Made by a program: the position numbers and the translations under genes. Below, one piece after another: positions 48,701 to 62,200 of a stretch of DNA of 64,000 bases. The number at the start of each line of letters is the position of its first letter. The stretch's first letter is position 1. The DNA comes from Celoporthe dispersa (lineage: Eukaryota; Ascomycota; Sordariomycetes; Diaporthales; Cryphonectriaceae): the NCBI GenBank assembly GCA_016584495.1, contig WAID01000003.1:2232001-2296000 (forward strand), read 5' to 3'. A model generated the notes under the pieces. That model worked only from the letters and a program-made list of their open reading frames with translations, did not search any database and was not told where the DNA came from.

Positions 48701-48748
48701 TTTTTTTTTTTTGGGCTTCTTCTTCCTTTTTTCTTATTGGTATTTGTT
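45721..48748. other. Intergenic stretch between rhodopsin-like and GNAT genes
   Basis: No gene is recognised. Repeats include (CT)n at about 46330-46356, and (GA)n at 47265-47288, 47953-47972 and 48190-48210. A perfect 12-base palindrome GTCTGTACAGAC lies near 46629. The 3' end of the GNAT gene lies at the right edge. The 5' promoter of the rhodopsin-like gene should lie in the first kilobase. Confidence 0.55.
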
Positions 48749-49337
48749 CTAGGTGGATTTCTGAGCGCTCTCCTGACCACAGACAATGATCATCTTGTCC
48801 CCTAGGTAATCACCATACTGATCACATCTCTCAACCGTCACACACGCGTCCCTTTCCGTCCGGCGTCTTCCAGTGCATGTTGGCCCCCTCCACATCAGCC
48901 AGCGGGTTCCCTCGCCCATGCCCCCCCTCCCCTCGATGAACTCAAACCCACAGTTCCTATAGAACGGGTCTTTTCCCTTGGCGGCGATCACAGTGGCCCA
49001 CGCGCCCTCCGCCTCGGCCCTGTCCAGCCCCCATCGCACCAGCTCGCGACCAAAACCCCGTCCCTGGTAGTCCGGGTGCACTCCGAGCCAGCTCAGGTAC
49101 CAGCACTCGGCGCGCTCGCCCGTGTACATGTGCTCAAAATGCGGGTGGGCTCGCTCCAGGATGTCTTCTTGCGGTGGGTCCGCGGCGCGGTTGGGCCAGA
49201 GGCGCTTGTGGATCTTCATGGCGATGGTAGACAACGGTTTGAGGAGGTTGCCTGTTGGGAAGGGGGGGGCAGGACAAACCAAGAAAGGGGTTTTTTGGTT
49301 CTCTTCTTAGCAATGCATGCTGTGATATCACCTAGGG

Positions 49338-49384
<47 letters not shown>

Positions 49385-49704
49385 GGAGACTCACGAGGGT
49401 CGAGCCTCCAGAGCTCCATCTTTTTCCCTCCGTCTCCCAGGCGCATCCACTGCGCACAGCCGACGACAATCTCCCGCCCCGTCTCCTCGTCCTGATCGAC
49501 GGCCACGAGGAACTTCCAGCGCCAGTCCCACCAGCTGACCCGTGCCTTGCGCAGCCAGTAGAGCTTCATGTCCTCGGGAAACTCATTGCGGTGCGGGTGC
49601 ATGAGGTCTCCGAACAGGTTGTCGTCCCAAAAGGCCTGGGCCAGGGCGTGGGCGATCTGCGGGATGTCGTTGTAGGTCGCATCGCGCACCTTGGGCCGAG
49701 ACAT
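48749..49704 (-). CDS. GNAT-family N-acetyltransferase
   Basis: This is an acetyl-CoA-dependent N-acetyltransferase of the GNAT superfamily; the acceptor substrate cannot be told. Exons are 49704-49395 and 49251-48749, joined by a 143-nt GT-AG intron, giving 270 residues. The N-terminal half has the usual RDATYNDIPQIAHALAQAF opening. Strand and loop motif A reads LGVHPDYQGRGFG, with the acetyl-CoA pyrophosphate loop Gln166-Gly-Arg-Gly-Phe-Gly171. The later KDPFYRNCGFE segment is the standard motif B. The ATG at 49704 has a good context (CATCATGTC); an upstream in-frame start would add a tail unlike the family. The intron carries a (GA)n repeat of about 39 bases. The gene is divergent from the permease at 50802. 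Confidence 0.92.
49343..49381. repeat. (GA)n microsatellite inside the GNAT intron
   Basis: An uninterrupted GA array of about 19 units lies within the single intron of the acetyltransferase, close to its 5' splice site on the minus strand. Length variation here would change intron size but not the protein. Confidence 0.95.
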
Positions 49705-50801
49705 GATGGCTTCTGGCGAGGATCTCTCGATATCCCGGGTCTTTGAAGAGTCGAGCGGACAGATGTCGAGACGTGTGGTCGGCGGTGCTTCCTGGAGCCT
49801 CTGCACCGCACAAAAAGATATCACCTCCGGGGTGAGCGGGAGATAAAAAGATCCTCCGTGGTTGTATGTATGCAGTGTGCTTGTTCGAGAAGAGCCCCAT
49901 CAGGTGGTGACCCTCTCGTGTGTCCCCACGCACGCGTGCGCCAGAGGCGTGTGAGAGGAGCTGGTGCGTGCTGCAGCAGGAGGAGAGCTTATCGCTGCTG
50001 CTTGCTGGACATGACCCACAAGAATACGTCGTCAAGGGGAGGAGGGCTCAGAGACCAATGATGTAACAAGACGACAGCCGTGTGTGTGTGTGTACGTGTG
50101 TGTGTGTAGTTAGATATGCGTGCGTCAGTCATGCCATTGCCATTGTCACGGCGGTGGTGGTGGTGCGGAAACGAGCGGCGAGGCGAAAGGATACCTTGGG
50201 CGGTGCACCCAGCAGAGAGAGCACTGCAGTGTGTGCAGAGAGCTGTGATACTGTGTGGGCATCCGTTCCAATGCTTGCTGCCAGGCTTGCCAGGGTGGCA
50301 TGCAGGCCTCTCTCCTCTCCCCTCTCCTCGCCAGGACGATTTCGGGAAGGCCTTGCCAGGAGAGCTGTGCTTCTGCTCCAACCGGACGAGACCCCGGCTC
50401 CTCCCCCCCTCCGCTCTTTTCCCCTTCTGTGGATAACACCTAGAGGAGGGCAAGAGTCGTACCGCCTTTCCATGACCCTGCAAGTAGGCCACCCACGCCA
50501 CCGAGCGAACATGCGACAACCGAGCAGAGAGCACTCTCAATAATTCATGCCTCCTTTTCCATTGACCAAGGGGTTTTTTTTAGATGGTTCTCTCTTGCTG
50601 TGTGCATCCTGGCGCGCCTGACCTCGGACAACAAAGGCTGGTAGACAGATAGACAACAGACCATCTTGTTGTAGTCGTCGTCGTCATCGTCCTCGGCCGT
50701 GAACCTGAACCTCCTTGTTGGAGTTAATATCTACTGCCTGAGATTATAATTGGTGCTAGAAGGGCCCTTTCTCCCGTTCACTCACATATTTTCAACGCAC
50801 A
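49705..50801. promoter_or_regulatory. Divergent promoter region, GNAT and permease
   Basis: This 1.1-kb gap holds the promoters of two divergent genes. A (TG)n tract lies at about 50081-50108. The last 60 bases before 50802 form a plausible short leader ending CAACGCACA before the ATG. No specific factor site is asserted. Confidence 0.5.
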
Positions 50802-52826
50802 ATGGCCGTCGACACCAAGACCAAGTCGGACGTCGTGGACTCGGAGCTGAGCGCGGAACAAGATCTGTCCGACGACAACGCCATCGACAGCAAGAAGGGA
50901 AACCAGGATGACAGAGCGCACATGCTGCGCCTGGGCAAGACCCAGCAGCTACGGGTATGTTGATCAACACTCCCGAGGCGGCTCTCCCGGTCGACAGAGG
51001 AAATAAATGTGCACTCGCTGACTGACATGGGCGTGCTCGGTGTTCCTCCTCCCCGCTAGAGAGATTTCCGCTTCGTCTCCATGTTTGGCTTCTCCATGAT
51101 CCTGGGGTCGTCATGGGAGGTCGCGCTGGCTGTCCTGTCGATGGGCCTCATCAACGGGGGCACCGCAGGCCTCATCTGGGTGTTCCTGTGCTGCTGGGTT
51201 GGGTTCATGTTCATCAACATCTCGATGGCAGAGAGTAGGTCTTTTTCTTCCTAGGACATACAGCTCTGCCCTGACTTTCACATCGGGATAAATCAACCTC
51301 TCGCCTCTCGGCTGCCGAGCACCGCAGGAACGAGCTGCTAACGAATTTATTCTCGACAAGTGGGATCGATGGCCCCTACCTCGGGTGGTCAGTACCACTG
51401 GGTCTCCGAGTTCGCTCCCAGGAAGTACCAGAAACAGATCAGCTACATCATGGGCTGGCTCTGCGTGCTCGGCTGGCAGGCTGGCTGTGCCAGCACCGCC
51501 TTCATGGCCGGCACAAGCATCCAGGGCCTTATCGTCCTGGGGAATCCCAACTATGTCTACGAGAACTGGCATGTACGTCGGGGCTGAAAACTCCCTCTAC
51601 CTACTCGACAGCGCCCTCCGGCCGCGTTGACTGGTCCCTCCCTGGTACTGACACACCTCTCCTGTACCTAGGGCACCCTCCTCAGTATAGCAAGCGGCGG
51701 GTTCGCGGTCCTGTTCAACACGCTGCTCGCGCGCAAGCTGGCGCTCGTCGAGGGCATCATCCTCGTGCTCCACGTCTCGTCCTTCTTCGGCATCCTCGTC
51801 ACCCTCTGGGTGCTCTCCCCCATCGCCGACGCCAGGACGGTGTTTACGCAGTTTTCTGACGGCGGAGGCTGGGGGAGCCTGGGCAGCAGCGCCCTTGTCG
51901 GCATCACAGCTGCGATCGTGCCCAACCTGGGTGCGGATGCGGCCGTGCACATGTCTGAAGAGCTGAGGGATGCGGGAAAGTAGGTCCATCTCTATCTCTC
52001 TCTCTCTCTCTCTCTCTACCTCCCGTCCTCCAACAAGACATTGTTTCCCAGACAGACATGAATGACCCTGACTCTCGCCCGTCTCCTTCCAAAAAGAACC
52101 CTCCCCCTCTCCATGATCATGACCAGCTTCTTCAACGGCCTCTTCGCCTGGATCACCGTCATCACCATCTGCTTCTGCCTCGGCAACGTAACCGACGTCC
52201 TCGCCAGCCCGACCGGCTACCCGTACATGGCCGTCTTCCTCAATACGACCCAGAGCGCAAAGGGCGCCACCGCCATGGCCGTCTGGATCGCCCTCATGTT
52301 CAACTTCTGCAACCTGACCATGGTGGCCACCGCCTCCCGCCAGCTCTTCGCCTTTGCCCGCGACAACGGCGTGCCCTGCAGCTCCTGGTTCTCCAGGGTC
52401 ACGCACGACATCCCCGTCAACGCCATCATCACCACCTTCATCGTGACCTGCCTCCTGTGCCTCATCAACATCGGCTCCTCGGTCGCCCTCAACTCCATCG
52501 TCTCCCTGAGCACAAACGCCCTGCTGTCCAGCTACATGTGCTCCATCGGCTGCATGTCCTGGCGCCGCATCACGGGCCAGCCTCTCCTGCCGTCCAAGTT
52601 CAGCCTGGGCAGGTGGGGTCTCGCCATCAACCTCACCTCCGAGGTCTTCCTGGTGGTCATGTTTGTCCTTGCGTTTTTCCCCGAGGTGAAGAACCCGGAC
52701 CCGGAGGAGATGAACTGGAACATTCTCATCTATGGGACCGTGGTGATTGGTTCGGTGGTTTATTACTTTTTCAAGGGGAGGTATGTGTATGAGGGGCCTG
52801 TGGAATATGTACGCAAGCTGGAGTAG
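50802..52826 (+). CDS. APC-superfamily amino acid/choline (GABA-type) permease
   Basis: This is a plasma-membrane or organellar permease of the amino acid/choline transporter family (ACT branch of APC). Exons are 50802-50954, 51060-51234, 51361-51572, 51672-51979 and 52097-52826, giving 525 residues, normal for the family. All introns are GT-AG with matching phases. After a charged N-terminus of about 50 residues come about twelve hydrophobic segments. Family signatures are GFSMILGSSWE in the first membrane segment and SMAPTSGGQYHWVSEFAP after the third. The loop FAFARDNGVP is also typical. Substrate could be GABA, choline or another amine or amino acid; sequence alone does not decide. Intron 4 contains a (CT)n repeat at about 51994-52017. 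It converges on mcm1. Confidence 0.93.
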
Positions 52827-55373
52827 CAGAGGTGCTCGTGATGTGTGCGTACTCGTATCAAGATCATCGGCGTCATAGCCCGGAAGGCGGAGGGGAGGGG
52901 AGGTGCGAAGCTTTCCTAGGGACTAAACTCCCTGCATGGTGAATAAATAAGATAAGAGAGACCTGAGTCTTTTGCAGCATGCTCAGTTCCTTGTCATCAA
53001 TTCACCACGTACCCGCCATGTTGGGAATTTTCATATAGTTCAACCACCCCCGGCCCTCAATGCTGCTTGCTGTCTCTAGATGCTAGATAGCAAGATGGAA
53101 GGGTGGCTATGTGCTAGCAGCCTGGCATCTTTATATCAAGCCTGTGCCTCTAGAGAGAGAAAAAATACGAGATCACAAGCAGGAAGAACTTACTCTGGAG
53201 AACATTTTTGTAGCATGGATGAATGAATGGACATATACTCTAGACACGAGATTCCTGCAACAACTAGAAAAATCCGTGGCTTTTTATTATGTTTTTTTTT
53301 TAAAAGAAAAATCACAATGTGGAGTCTCACTTAGGCATAGATGAATAGACGACATAGATGAACATCTGAGATCTACGGCGGGATCTGGCCTCCCCATCTT
53401 CACCCCGTCGCTCCATCTCTTTCCCTACCACGATCGAGCCAGCAAGCAGCACAGTAACCCGGCGTATTCCGCCCAAGAACTTGCTGCAAGTCATCATTAT
53501 TCAAGTAAAATGACCGAAAAAGAAAGAAAAAGAAGAAAACCACCCGTCCTGGCCGTCTTCCCTTCCCGTCCCCCCCCTCTCCCTGAAACCCCTCAGCCGA
53601 GACTTATCCATCCCTAGACCACCACCACAGTCCCGCCCTCGACAGGAGACAAGTAGACTCTTCTGTACAGCTCTCTCTCTCTCCCTCACCTCGCCCATAA
53701 TCTTCTCTGTCTTGGTGGTCGCCCCCTTTTCCCACCCCCTACCTTCTCTAAAGGATGATTTTGGTCAGACATATGCTATTCCCACGACATCCCAAACTTA
53801 GGCAGCAAGACAGGGGGGACGAGAGAAGGTGCCCCCCCAAAAAATAAAAACATTTCAATACGAGAAACAACATGGCGCTAATTTCTTTTATCAGACGAGA
53901 GTTCTCTAACAAGCCTGTTAATATACGCAGGAGGATGTATCCTTCTTCAAACTCTCTACCTTTTTTTTTTTTTTTAGACATTCAGTGTCTGGTTATACAT
54001 ATTACGACTCAAGGTCGCTGACTTGCTTCTTGGCTCAAGGGGGGCAAACTGAGGCGCGTTCATCCGTCCCCATTCTAGGTAAGGCGGCTTTCCGTGTTAG
54101 TTACCATCTTGGGCGAAAGTCGCCTTGTTTCCTTCGTCGACCGGCGTTGAGAACTCACCCACCCACCACCCCCTGCTTTTCCTTCCCACCTCTTACGGGA
54201 ACAGAGTGTTAAGAGGAGACAAGACTCTGTACCTGCCTGTCATCTAGAACAAAGGAGTTTCAGTAGAACTACAGACCGCACTCAGGAATCCCCCACGTCC
54301 CCGATCCAAAGATTAATAATGATGCCCTCGTGTGGCTACAGGCAGCTGCTCGCAACCGTGCGTGGGCCAGACATAAGCATTACTACTACTGCCACTATTA
54401 TGATGTGATGGCCTCTTGCGAATAAATCATTGGGTGCATTAAGAAAACAAATGTCTACCATAGGGCAGACCTTAGCATCTATGGCGGCGATGTTGACGGA
54501 AACTATCGTACAGGTTGCTCAAGTGGAGCACTTTCTTTCCTTCTTTCCCTCGTCCTCCATCGCGAAAACGTGAACCATCTCAAGAAAACCCTCAACTAGC
54601 GCCAATCATGAGCAAGAGATTCATCAAGCCCACCTGGCCCGAGGCACATGACGGGGAGGTCTGAGGCATGGTGAGCAGGGCACAGGGCGCCAGCTCATGA
54701 GCCTCTCCTGTTTCCCCCTGCGCCACCAGCGACAGGTGAGCTTCCGTCCTGCCCTGCCTCCACCGGCATGCCTTTCATCAAGTCGTTTGCCCGCCCCGCG
54801 CTGCTTGCTGTGTCAGGCAGACCAATGCTCCCAACGAATCTCTGGGAAGATGAGAACCATGACATGACTCTGCCACGCTGTGCCTCTTTCTGCAGATGCA
54901 AGGAACGCGCCAAGAGCACGCGCCGCGACGTTTTTCTTGTTTTTCTTGTTTTTTATCTTTCTTTTTTTTCTTCAGAGTGGACCGAGGCGGCTTCCTCTGG
55001 CAAGTTGGTGTACCAACCAGTAGGCAGGCCGTCGGCTATCATCGATGATCGTGAGATCGGCAATTAGGCTGCACCAGTTCCGCCTGAACCGTGCATCAAA
55101 GAGAGAGAAAGTAGCGGGGAGGAAAAAAAAAAGGAAAAAAAAGAGCGAAAATTCATGAATTGGGGGGAGAGAGAAAGGAAGGCCTCCCTCTGGTGTGGAA
55201 CTGTGCGCTGGTACCAAACAAACGCCAGATCGGATGAGGCGCTGCAGTTGTGGAAGACCTGATTTGTCCAGAAGTAGATCGCAGCCGTCTCGAGAATCAA
55301 AGTGTGTGTGTGTGTGTTGGGGGGTATCATCGGCGTGGATCGAGAGCATGCTCATGGGCTGAGCACCCCCTTC
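52827..55373. other. Convergent 3' region between permease and mcm1
   Basis: No gene is supported in these 2.5 kb. The flanks hold the 3' untranslated regions of two convergent genes. The middle is of mixed composition with short single-base runs (T runs near 53960 and 54966) and a (GT)n tract at about 55302-55315. I see no tRNA or mobile element. Confidence 0.55.
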
Positions 55374-56267
55374 TTATGACTGGTGTTGGGCATGCTGGGG
55401 CATACCAGAGGGCGGCATGCCGTACTGCCCGCCACGCTGCACATAGCTGGAGTAGGCCAGCGCCGACGACGGATCGATAGGTCCGACGTTGGGCATATAG
55501 CCAGGTGGCATGTGGGGATTTTGCGGCATGCCTCGACCCGGCTGCTGCTGCATGTGGCTGTTGGGAGGTTCCTCGGGGGACTCGACCTGGGCGGACTCGT
55601 CGACGCCGTTGTCGTTGCCCTGGTTGGGCTCGGGCGCGTTCAGGCAGGCCTGCGTCAGGAGTCGAGGGTCAGTAAGTGCGTCGGCAGCCGGGCAAGATTG
55701 TGCGGCGCTGTGCAGATCATACCTGAATGAGGTTCTTGCCCTCTGCCTTGGTGACGAGGGGCTGCAGCTTCGGCGTCGTGAAGGTGTAGACCAGCCCCGT
55801 CTCCGAGACGACGAGCAGTAGCACCTGTGTACCGGTGAGGACGGACAGCTCGTAGGCCTGTTTCGCACATCGCTGTTAGCCTGACAGCCCGACACTGGGA
55901 CAGGCGCGCGCGTCGTCGTTTTTCCATACCCACCGGGGACGGACAGACGGTCTGGGACGCCCCCAGTGGGCGGGTGAGGGGATGGATGGGTTTCGCCTCC
56001 GCGCGGGCGGGGATTGGTTCTCACCTTCTTCATGATGCCAGCCTTGCGCTTCGAGAAGGTGATGTGGCGACGCGACTTGTCGGCGATGAACTTGATCTCG
56101 ATCTTGCGGCGCTCGCGGCCGCCCTTCTCGTCGTCGTCATCATCGCTGCCGGCGGAGGGACGCGCCCGCTTGACGCCGCGGGAGACGTCGCCGGGAGTGC
56201 CGTTCCCGGTGTGGTCGTCGAGCTCGGTGGGCGAGGTCTGGTCGTGCTGGTCTGTGATGTCGGCCAT
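55374..56267 (-). CDS. mcm1: MADS-box transcription factor Mcm1
   Basis: This is the SRF-type MADS-box regulator. In fungi Mcm1 acts with partners such as mating-type and Ste12 proteins to control mating, cell-cycle and development genes. Exons are 56267-56025, 55857-55723 and 55649-55374, giving 217 residues. All introns are GT-AG and phase 0. The MADS box begins near residue 51 with RERRKIEIKFI and continues through ITFSKRKAGIMKK at the end of exon 1. Exon 2 encodes AYELSVLTGTQVLLLVVSE and TGLVYTFTTPKLQPLV, nearly invariant across ascomycetes. An acidic Asp run precedes the box, and the C-terminus is Gln/Pro/Met-rich, as in other filamentous fungal Mcm1 proteins. The gene is intact. The promoter lies in the repeat-poor 56268-57200 stretch. 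Confidence 0.97.
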   Translation of the reverse strand: MADITDQHDQTSPTELDDHTGNGTPGDVSRGVKRARPSAGSDDDDDEKGGRERRKIEIKFIADKSRRHITFSKRKAGIMKKVRTNPRPRGGETHPSPHPPTGGVPDRLSVPGGYGKTTTRAPVPVSGCQANSDVRNRPTSCPSSPVHRCYCSSSRRRGWSTPSRRRSCSPSSPRQRARTSFRYDLHSAAQSCPAADALTDPRLLTQACLNAPEPNQGNDNGVDESAQVESPEEPPNSHMQQQPGRGMPQNPHMPPGYMPNVGPIDPSSALAYSSYVQRGGQYGMPPSGMPQHAQHQS

Positions 56268-59200
56268 GTTGTCTTGAATGGTATCACCAAAAGCTTAAAA
56301 AGGTAAGTTGGTGGAGATACTGTTTTGAGTGTGGTGCCGATGGCCTTAACTGGATCTGGCGTCGAGCGGAGGAGGCTCTGTGGGAGGTGACTGTCGCAGA
56401 AACCTGGTTGGGCGCCCGCTGGATCGAGTCTGGCGTTTCCGGGAAAGGAAGCGAGGAATCGATTTTTATTTGCTTCTTGTCTGACAAAGAAAGCCTCCAG
56501 GTTATTTGGCGCGAGTCAGCACGCGTCGGCTGCCACCAAGCTGCTCCTGCTGGGTCGGAAGGGTGAGATTGGGCGGGAGAAACAAAGTAACATGCGGGAG
56601 CGCCCAGTGTGTGGAGGACGACGCGGTGCGGGTGTCAAGATTCGATCCAAAGGGAAAAGTGAGTCGGAACGAGTCGAACACGTATTTGGCCCTGCGATTC
56701 CCTGTAGAGAAGGCAGCACATATGTCAGCTCCAGAGACCTCGACTGATCAGGCTTTGAGGGACTGCGGACTGAATGAAAAGAGGATAGTGAGGTGGTAGC
56801 ACACGGGCAGCGGGCCACGGCCACAGGGTTAAAAACGGAGGGCGGGGTGGGCAGCCTTAGCTGTTCTGACGGAGGGCCTGGAGGGCCGAAGGGGTTGTGT
56901 GGCGGGCAAGGGGGCAGGGGTCTTCGTTCAGGCCGAAGCTGGGAAGGTGGGAGGACCGGGGGGGGAGGAGGAGGAGGGAGGCAGCAGGACGTAGCAGGAC
57001 GTAGCAGAGCAAGCACCTCTGCAGTAGTCGCGGCACCACCTGCAGCTAAAACGTCCCCAGTACCACCCGTTCGACGGACAGTACAGTGCGGGCACGAGGG
57101 GGCAGGGAGGGAGGGGAGAGGACCAGGGTAGGACCAGGGTAGGGTAGGCTTTCTCCTCGGCGGAGAGGTCAAGTCGAACTCTCTCTCTCTCGCGAACCGA
57201 ATCGCACTAGCTACTAAGCCCAGCCGGTCGTCGGGCTTTCTGGGACACGGAATCTTTGTGACGAGCGACTCGTTCGTGGGGAGACCAGAGACCAGAGGAG
57301 GAGGAAGAGGAAGAGGGGGAGGGAGGTTCGCAGGATGGCGGGCCTGTGGTGACCGGCGCAACAACTACAGCGCACTGGAATGTTTCTGACAGCAGGGACG
57401 GATGTTTCCTTACCCTCTGGATCCAGGGTTTTCCGTGTGTGGTCCTGACACACAAGGTCTCCGCGCACGTTCTAGGGCCGAGCCAGAGATCCAAGAGGGC
57501 TGGCTGTCAGCGCCGCTGTCTCTTGTGTGTGTGTGTGTGTGTGCGTGCGCGCGTGCAAATCGCTTTGGATCCCGACGACTCTGCTTCGTATCGTGTGGAG
57601 ACAGCCCTAAGATAACGGTGCGACCTGCTTCGGCAAACTCTTGTTAGCTGCTGGCGCGGGTCCCGACTGGAAACACTATCAGCTGCGGGCGCTGGGGCAG
57701 TGTGCTGTGCCGAAGGCTGCCCCGTGGCCAGAGAGGGTCAGTACTCTGGTACAAGCAGCAGGCGTGGTCATCGCTAACGGTGAACTCTGGAGGGACAGGA
57801 CGGCTCGAAACATGGCGAATGGCAATCTGGAATTCCAGCGGGTGTGGGGCTGGGCGGAGATGGGAATTGACCGGGAAGCGCCCAGTGCGAGCGGAGCCCC
57901 TGTAATCTGCAGGCGGGTGAGGACCGGGGGGGGGCAGGAGAGGGGGCCAACACCGGGTGACATGCCTGGTGGAGAAGGCATGTCGTGATGGAGAATTGTG
58001 GGCAGGATTTTTTGGTTTGGATTTTCAGCTCCTGCCCAAAGCCCGAGATTGAACGTTGGTAGTGGGGTGCAAGGGGAGGAGGGCAGCCTGAGAGGACGAG
58101 ATGTGCACAGCACCACAGTACATTGATTCTTCCCTGGGCGGCAGAGCATGTTTCTTGGGTGGTCAATGGGCCTGCAGAGAGCCGTCTGGCGGGTGCAGCA
58201 GCAGCAGCAGCAGCAGCAGGCGTGCGCGCGACTGGCCTGGGACAGGGAGGGACAGAGAAGGAATACAAGGCTCGCCATGAGAGGAGAGAAGGCAGCTAGC
58301 GAGTGCAGGGGTGGGAGGAGGGGAAAAGGGAGGGAGGGAATATGCACGCAGGCACAGTGCAGCCTGCAACTGTGAGGCGGCTGCAATCCTCCCTCGCACA
58401 GCATAATGCACTTGTCTCGTGCTGCAGCGAGCGAAGAAAGCATGTTGCATGGGTCGAAGGGGGTCCCCACGCTGCAGACATGGGCCGGAACCACTTGGAT
58501 GACCGCGTCGTCTCCAACTGGAGGGGGGATGTGCGGGCGGCTTTCTCGCCATCATACAAAGATGCAGGTGGTGGTGATTTAGGGGCCGAGACTATTGGAA
58601 TTCGCCGTTGATCACCCGACGCCTGAAGGATTCGATGGACTGCCATCCTGGATCTCGGCCGCGTGGGCTCGCCCAGCACCACGAGCCATAAGGGGACGTC
58701 TCTTGAGGTTATCTCGTCGTGCCGGGCTTGCCTCTTTAGGCCAGGTGATCCAGAAAACCCAGGCTCGCCGGGCTGGGAGAGCCTGCAGGATGGGCCGACG
58801 TGCCGCGGGGAGGGAGGGAGGAATAGGTCGAGGGTGAGCTTAGGGGTTTGGGAGCCTGAGGGCCTGGGGCGGTCGAGGCAGCGGGACGCCCAGCCCTGCC
58901 AGGCCGCGGACTCAGCTGTCCGTTTTCAGCGATCCCGATTCATCTCACAACGTCACAGGACGCTCTGTCAACAAGATACTATGGTATCCCCCCCCTCTTC
59001 CCTGCCCCCCAGGAGCTAGGCTCCGGCTCCATGGTGGAAAAATTGACAGGTCGTGCTGCAGCAGGACCCAGGCGGGCCAGTGACAAGGCGGCCAAGACAC
59101 GCAGCCCGTTCGTTCCAGGGTTCTCTCTCTCTCTCTCTTCCTTCTCTCTCCGTGATCCTGCCGGCTGGAGATTGCAGACGCAGCCGGGACGCAGGCTGAC

Positions 59201-62200
59201 TAGGCCTGGGCCACCCTGGTTGGGGGTCTGTGGCCCGTGTGAGACGAGAGCATGGCGGGCGAGAGGGGCAGAGGAAGAGAGATTGGCGTCGAGCTGGGCG
59301 ATCCAGTGCGACCTGGCCAGGGTAGACAGGAGCGGGGGAAGATGACAGCGTTGGCGTGTGATTGGTGGCACTGTGGGCCATGCGGGCGCGACATGGTGGA
59401 TCTCCTTCGCCTTAGCACCCCCCCGTGGCGTCAGCCAGTAGACCAAGCGCTCGCACACCGGGACAGAGAAAAAAACCCTTTGGGTGGGCGTTTCGTTCGC
59501 CTCGATGATCCCGCGGGCTTGTTGGCCATGACGTCTGGTCCCTGTAGTAGTAGGTAGGCAGGCAAGCAGGCGACCTCGACATGCTTTGTTGCCAGGGCCG
59601 GTCCGGGAGGGGGGGCGCTATCCGGACGATCGTGAAGAAGATTGTCGATACAAATAGTACATGGTGGTACTATAGTTCGTACCCTCGTCGCGGAGACGTC
59701 TGTGGAGATGGGTGCAGTGGTAGAAGAGCATGATGCAGGGGGTGGTCCTCCTGCACAATCTTCCTCCCTCTCGATTTCGGATCCCAGGGGAATGAGCGAG
59801 TGGGTGGCGGCGGCGGCTGCTGCTGGTGCTACTACTGGTGCTGCTGGTGCATGCTGCTGGCACACTGCTGGGGTTCAGGGATGTGGTACCCCCGTATGCA
59901 CCACGTCGTATCGGTTCGCGTCAACTCGAAGATTAGCTGCGCCCAGAGGTCCCGCCAGCCAGACGCTCCCGTGGTCCATGGGAGGATCATCAACGTGGTA
60001 CCAGCGGTGCCTGAGCTAGGGTCCTTGCTGACTGGGGCCGTCACCGGTTATTGGCATCTCTGGTTTTGCAGGCCGCAGAGTGGTTCCTTTGAGGAGTGGG
60101 TAATGCGCTGGGTAGTCTTGTCTGTCACCTGCCTTGGCCTTTCCACAGGGCGGTAGCCCTCTGAAGAGCCGAGGCTGTAGGCATCTGAGGCGAGTCGTGT
60201 GTGTAGAGAAACAGAATTTCTGAGGGGGGAGGAAGAGAGAAAAAAACATGACAACGTCAACGGGTCAGGGTGGCTTGGGTGGAACTCGGCGGGGCGGGCA
60301 CAGGGTCTTCCTGGCTGAATAGGGTTGTCGCTGCTGCTGCTGCTGCTGCTGCTGCAAGTAGAAGAAAAAGAAAAAGGAAAAAAAAAAAATAGTTGACAGG
60401 TTGAGCGGACATCGGGCTTGACGAACGAGGGGAGAGGGAGTGTGTGTGGGGTTCATCCGCTGCTTGCTCTCATCTGACCAACGACCTGCCATGTCACGGT
60501 TGAGTTATGATCATTGTATCCGAGTATTGACTGACCTGATGTTGTTGGAAACGTCGTATCCAGATCTCGTTCCTCGTGGTTGCGGTTGTTTGGTTCCCTT
60601 GGGGTATTGGGTTTCTAGGCGAGAACCAGGTCGGTCTAGGCTCGTGGGTCTGCAAGGCCGTGTAAAACACAAGTGGAAGGTCAGGCTCCTTAGGTGGAGG
60701 GGGGGCCGTGGCGGTTCTCTGTGCTGTAGTGCCCTTTGTAAAATTTTAGCCATAACACCGTCAAACGTACTGTGCAGGTGGGGAGGCTGGCTGACTGTGA
60801 ATCGGCGGGATCCGCTCGGGGAGGAGACGCTGCTAGGCCTGCAGATAGGGTGAACAGGCTGGGGAGGGGGAGGGGAGGTAGGGTGTAGGGTGGTAGGGTG
60901 ACGGATACTGAGGGGATGATTGCTCTGGTCTCTTGCTGCTCTTCGGGGAAGGGCTGCCTGTAGGGCTTACCTTCTTTCCTTTTTGGTGATGGTGGCAAGA
61001 CCTGAGTGTAGAGGTCGATGCAGTATCAGGACAAGGAGAAAGGGGGCGGAAAGGGAGCTGCAGATGCAATGACAGCCTTCAGAATTGAGAGATGAAAGGT
61101 TGACAAGGGCCCTTGTCTGGAGAGGGCTAGAGGGCAGGCGTACTTTGGTGACCAGAACCAGATTGATCAGGGCTGGTAGAGTAAGGGGGAAAAAAACAAC
61201 AAGAGGAAGTGATTATTACCGGATGTAGGCTGAATAAGAGGAGAGAGGGAGAGGGAGAAAGAGGGGAAAATGCAGCATGGGGTTTGTTTGTGTGTGTGCT
61301 GCTTGCTGCTGCTGGGCGGGAAAAGCTCAGAGAGGAAGAGAGATCAATCGACAGAAGTGATTTGTTTTTCCCCTTCTCTTTTTGGCAGGGGCAGATGGGG
61401 CCTGAGGTGTCGCCTCCTTGGCTGGCCTGATTGGGAACATCAAAACAAGATACCAGCGCCTGGTCGTCCCTGGTTCCTTCATTCCTGTGGATGAAAGAAA
61501 GGGCACGCTAATGACCTCACCATCGAGTGACAAGTCTGACAGCTGATGAGCTCTTACCAAACAACCAAACTAGCCTGGCTCGCCTGGGCACAGCTTCTGC
61601 GGTGCTGAGTAGGGCCAAACGACGGACTGGCTGCACTGGCAGACTGGCTCCTTCCCTTCAGGTGAAAGTGGCCCCTTCTGTCGAAAGAGGAATGGCAGGA
61701 GCTTCTGCAACCGGGCAAGGGCAAGACCTGAAGAACTTCCTACTACGGAGATGACTGAGCCTGCTATTGGTCCGATGGCTGACGCCTGGTCCCTACTAGC
61801 GTCATAATACATTCCCCCGGCTGCTCGCTAGTACAAGCACACACATCACATCACGTCCAGGAAGAAGAAGCAGCAACACCCGCCCAGCCCCCCTGCATGC
61901 GGGCCTGGCGGGTCGAGGTCCGGACAAGTGAGTGGGTGGGCTCACACCAACACGGATAGGAGGGCGGAGGGTAGCCATGGGCCCTCGGGTCTTGCCTGTA
62001 CTGTGGTAACACGACCTGCCCAGCTTGGTGGATGGTGGGTTTTCTTCTTCTTTCTTTTATTCTTTTTTTTTCTTTCCTTTTTCTTCTTGCCATGGTTTGA
62101 CTTTTTGCTAGTCCTCGCTCGGCTTTCCGACGGGCTGGCTGCCCACACCGAGTCTCACGTTGAGTCTACCAATCATCCTTGGGGTCCATCTCGCTTCCTG

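Noticed and set aside
49216..49824. Upstream start for the acetyltransferase
   Set aside because: An in-frame ATG further upstream would add about 40 residues unlike the family; the ATG at 49704 has a better context and begins the conserved region.
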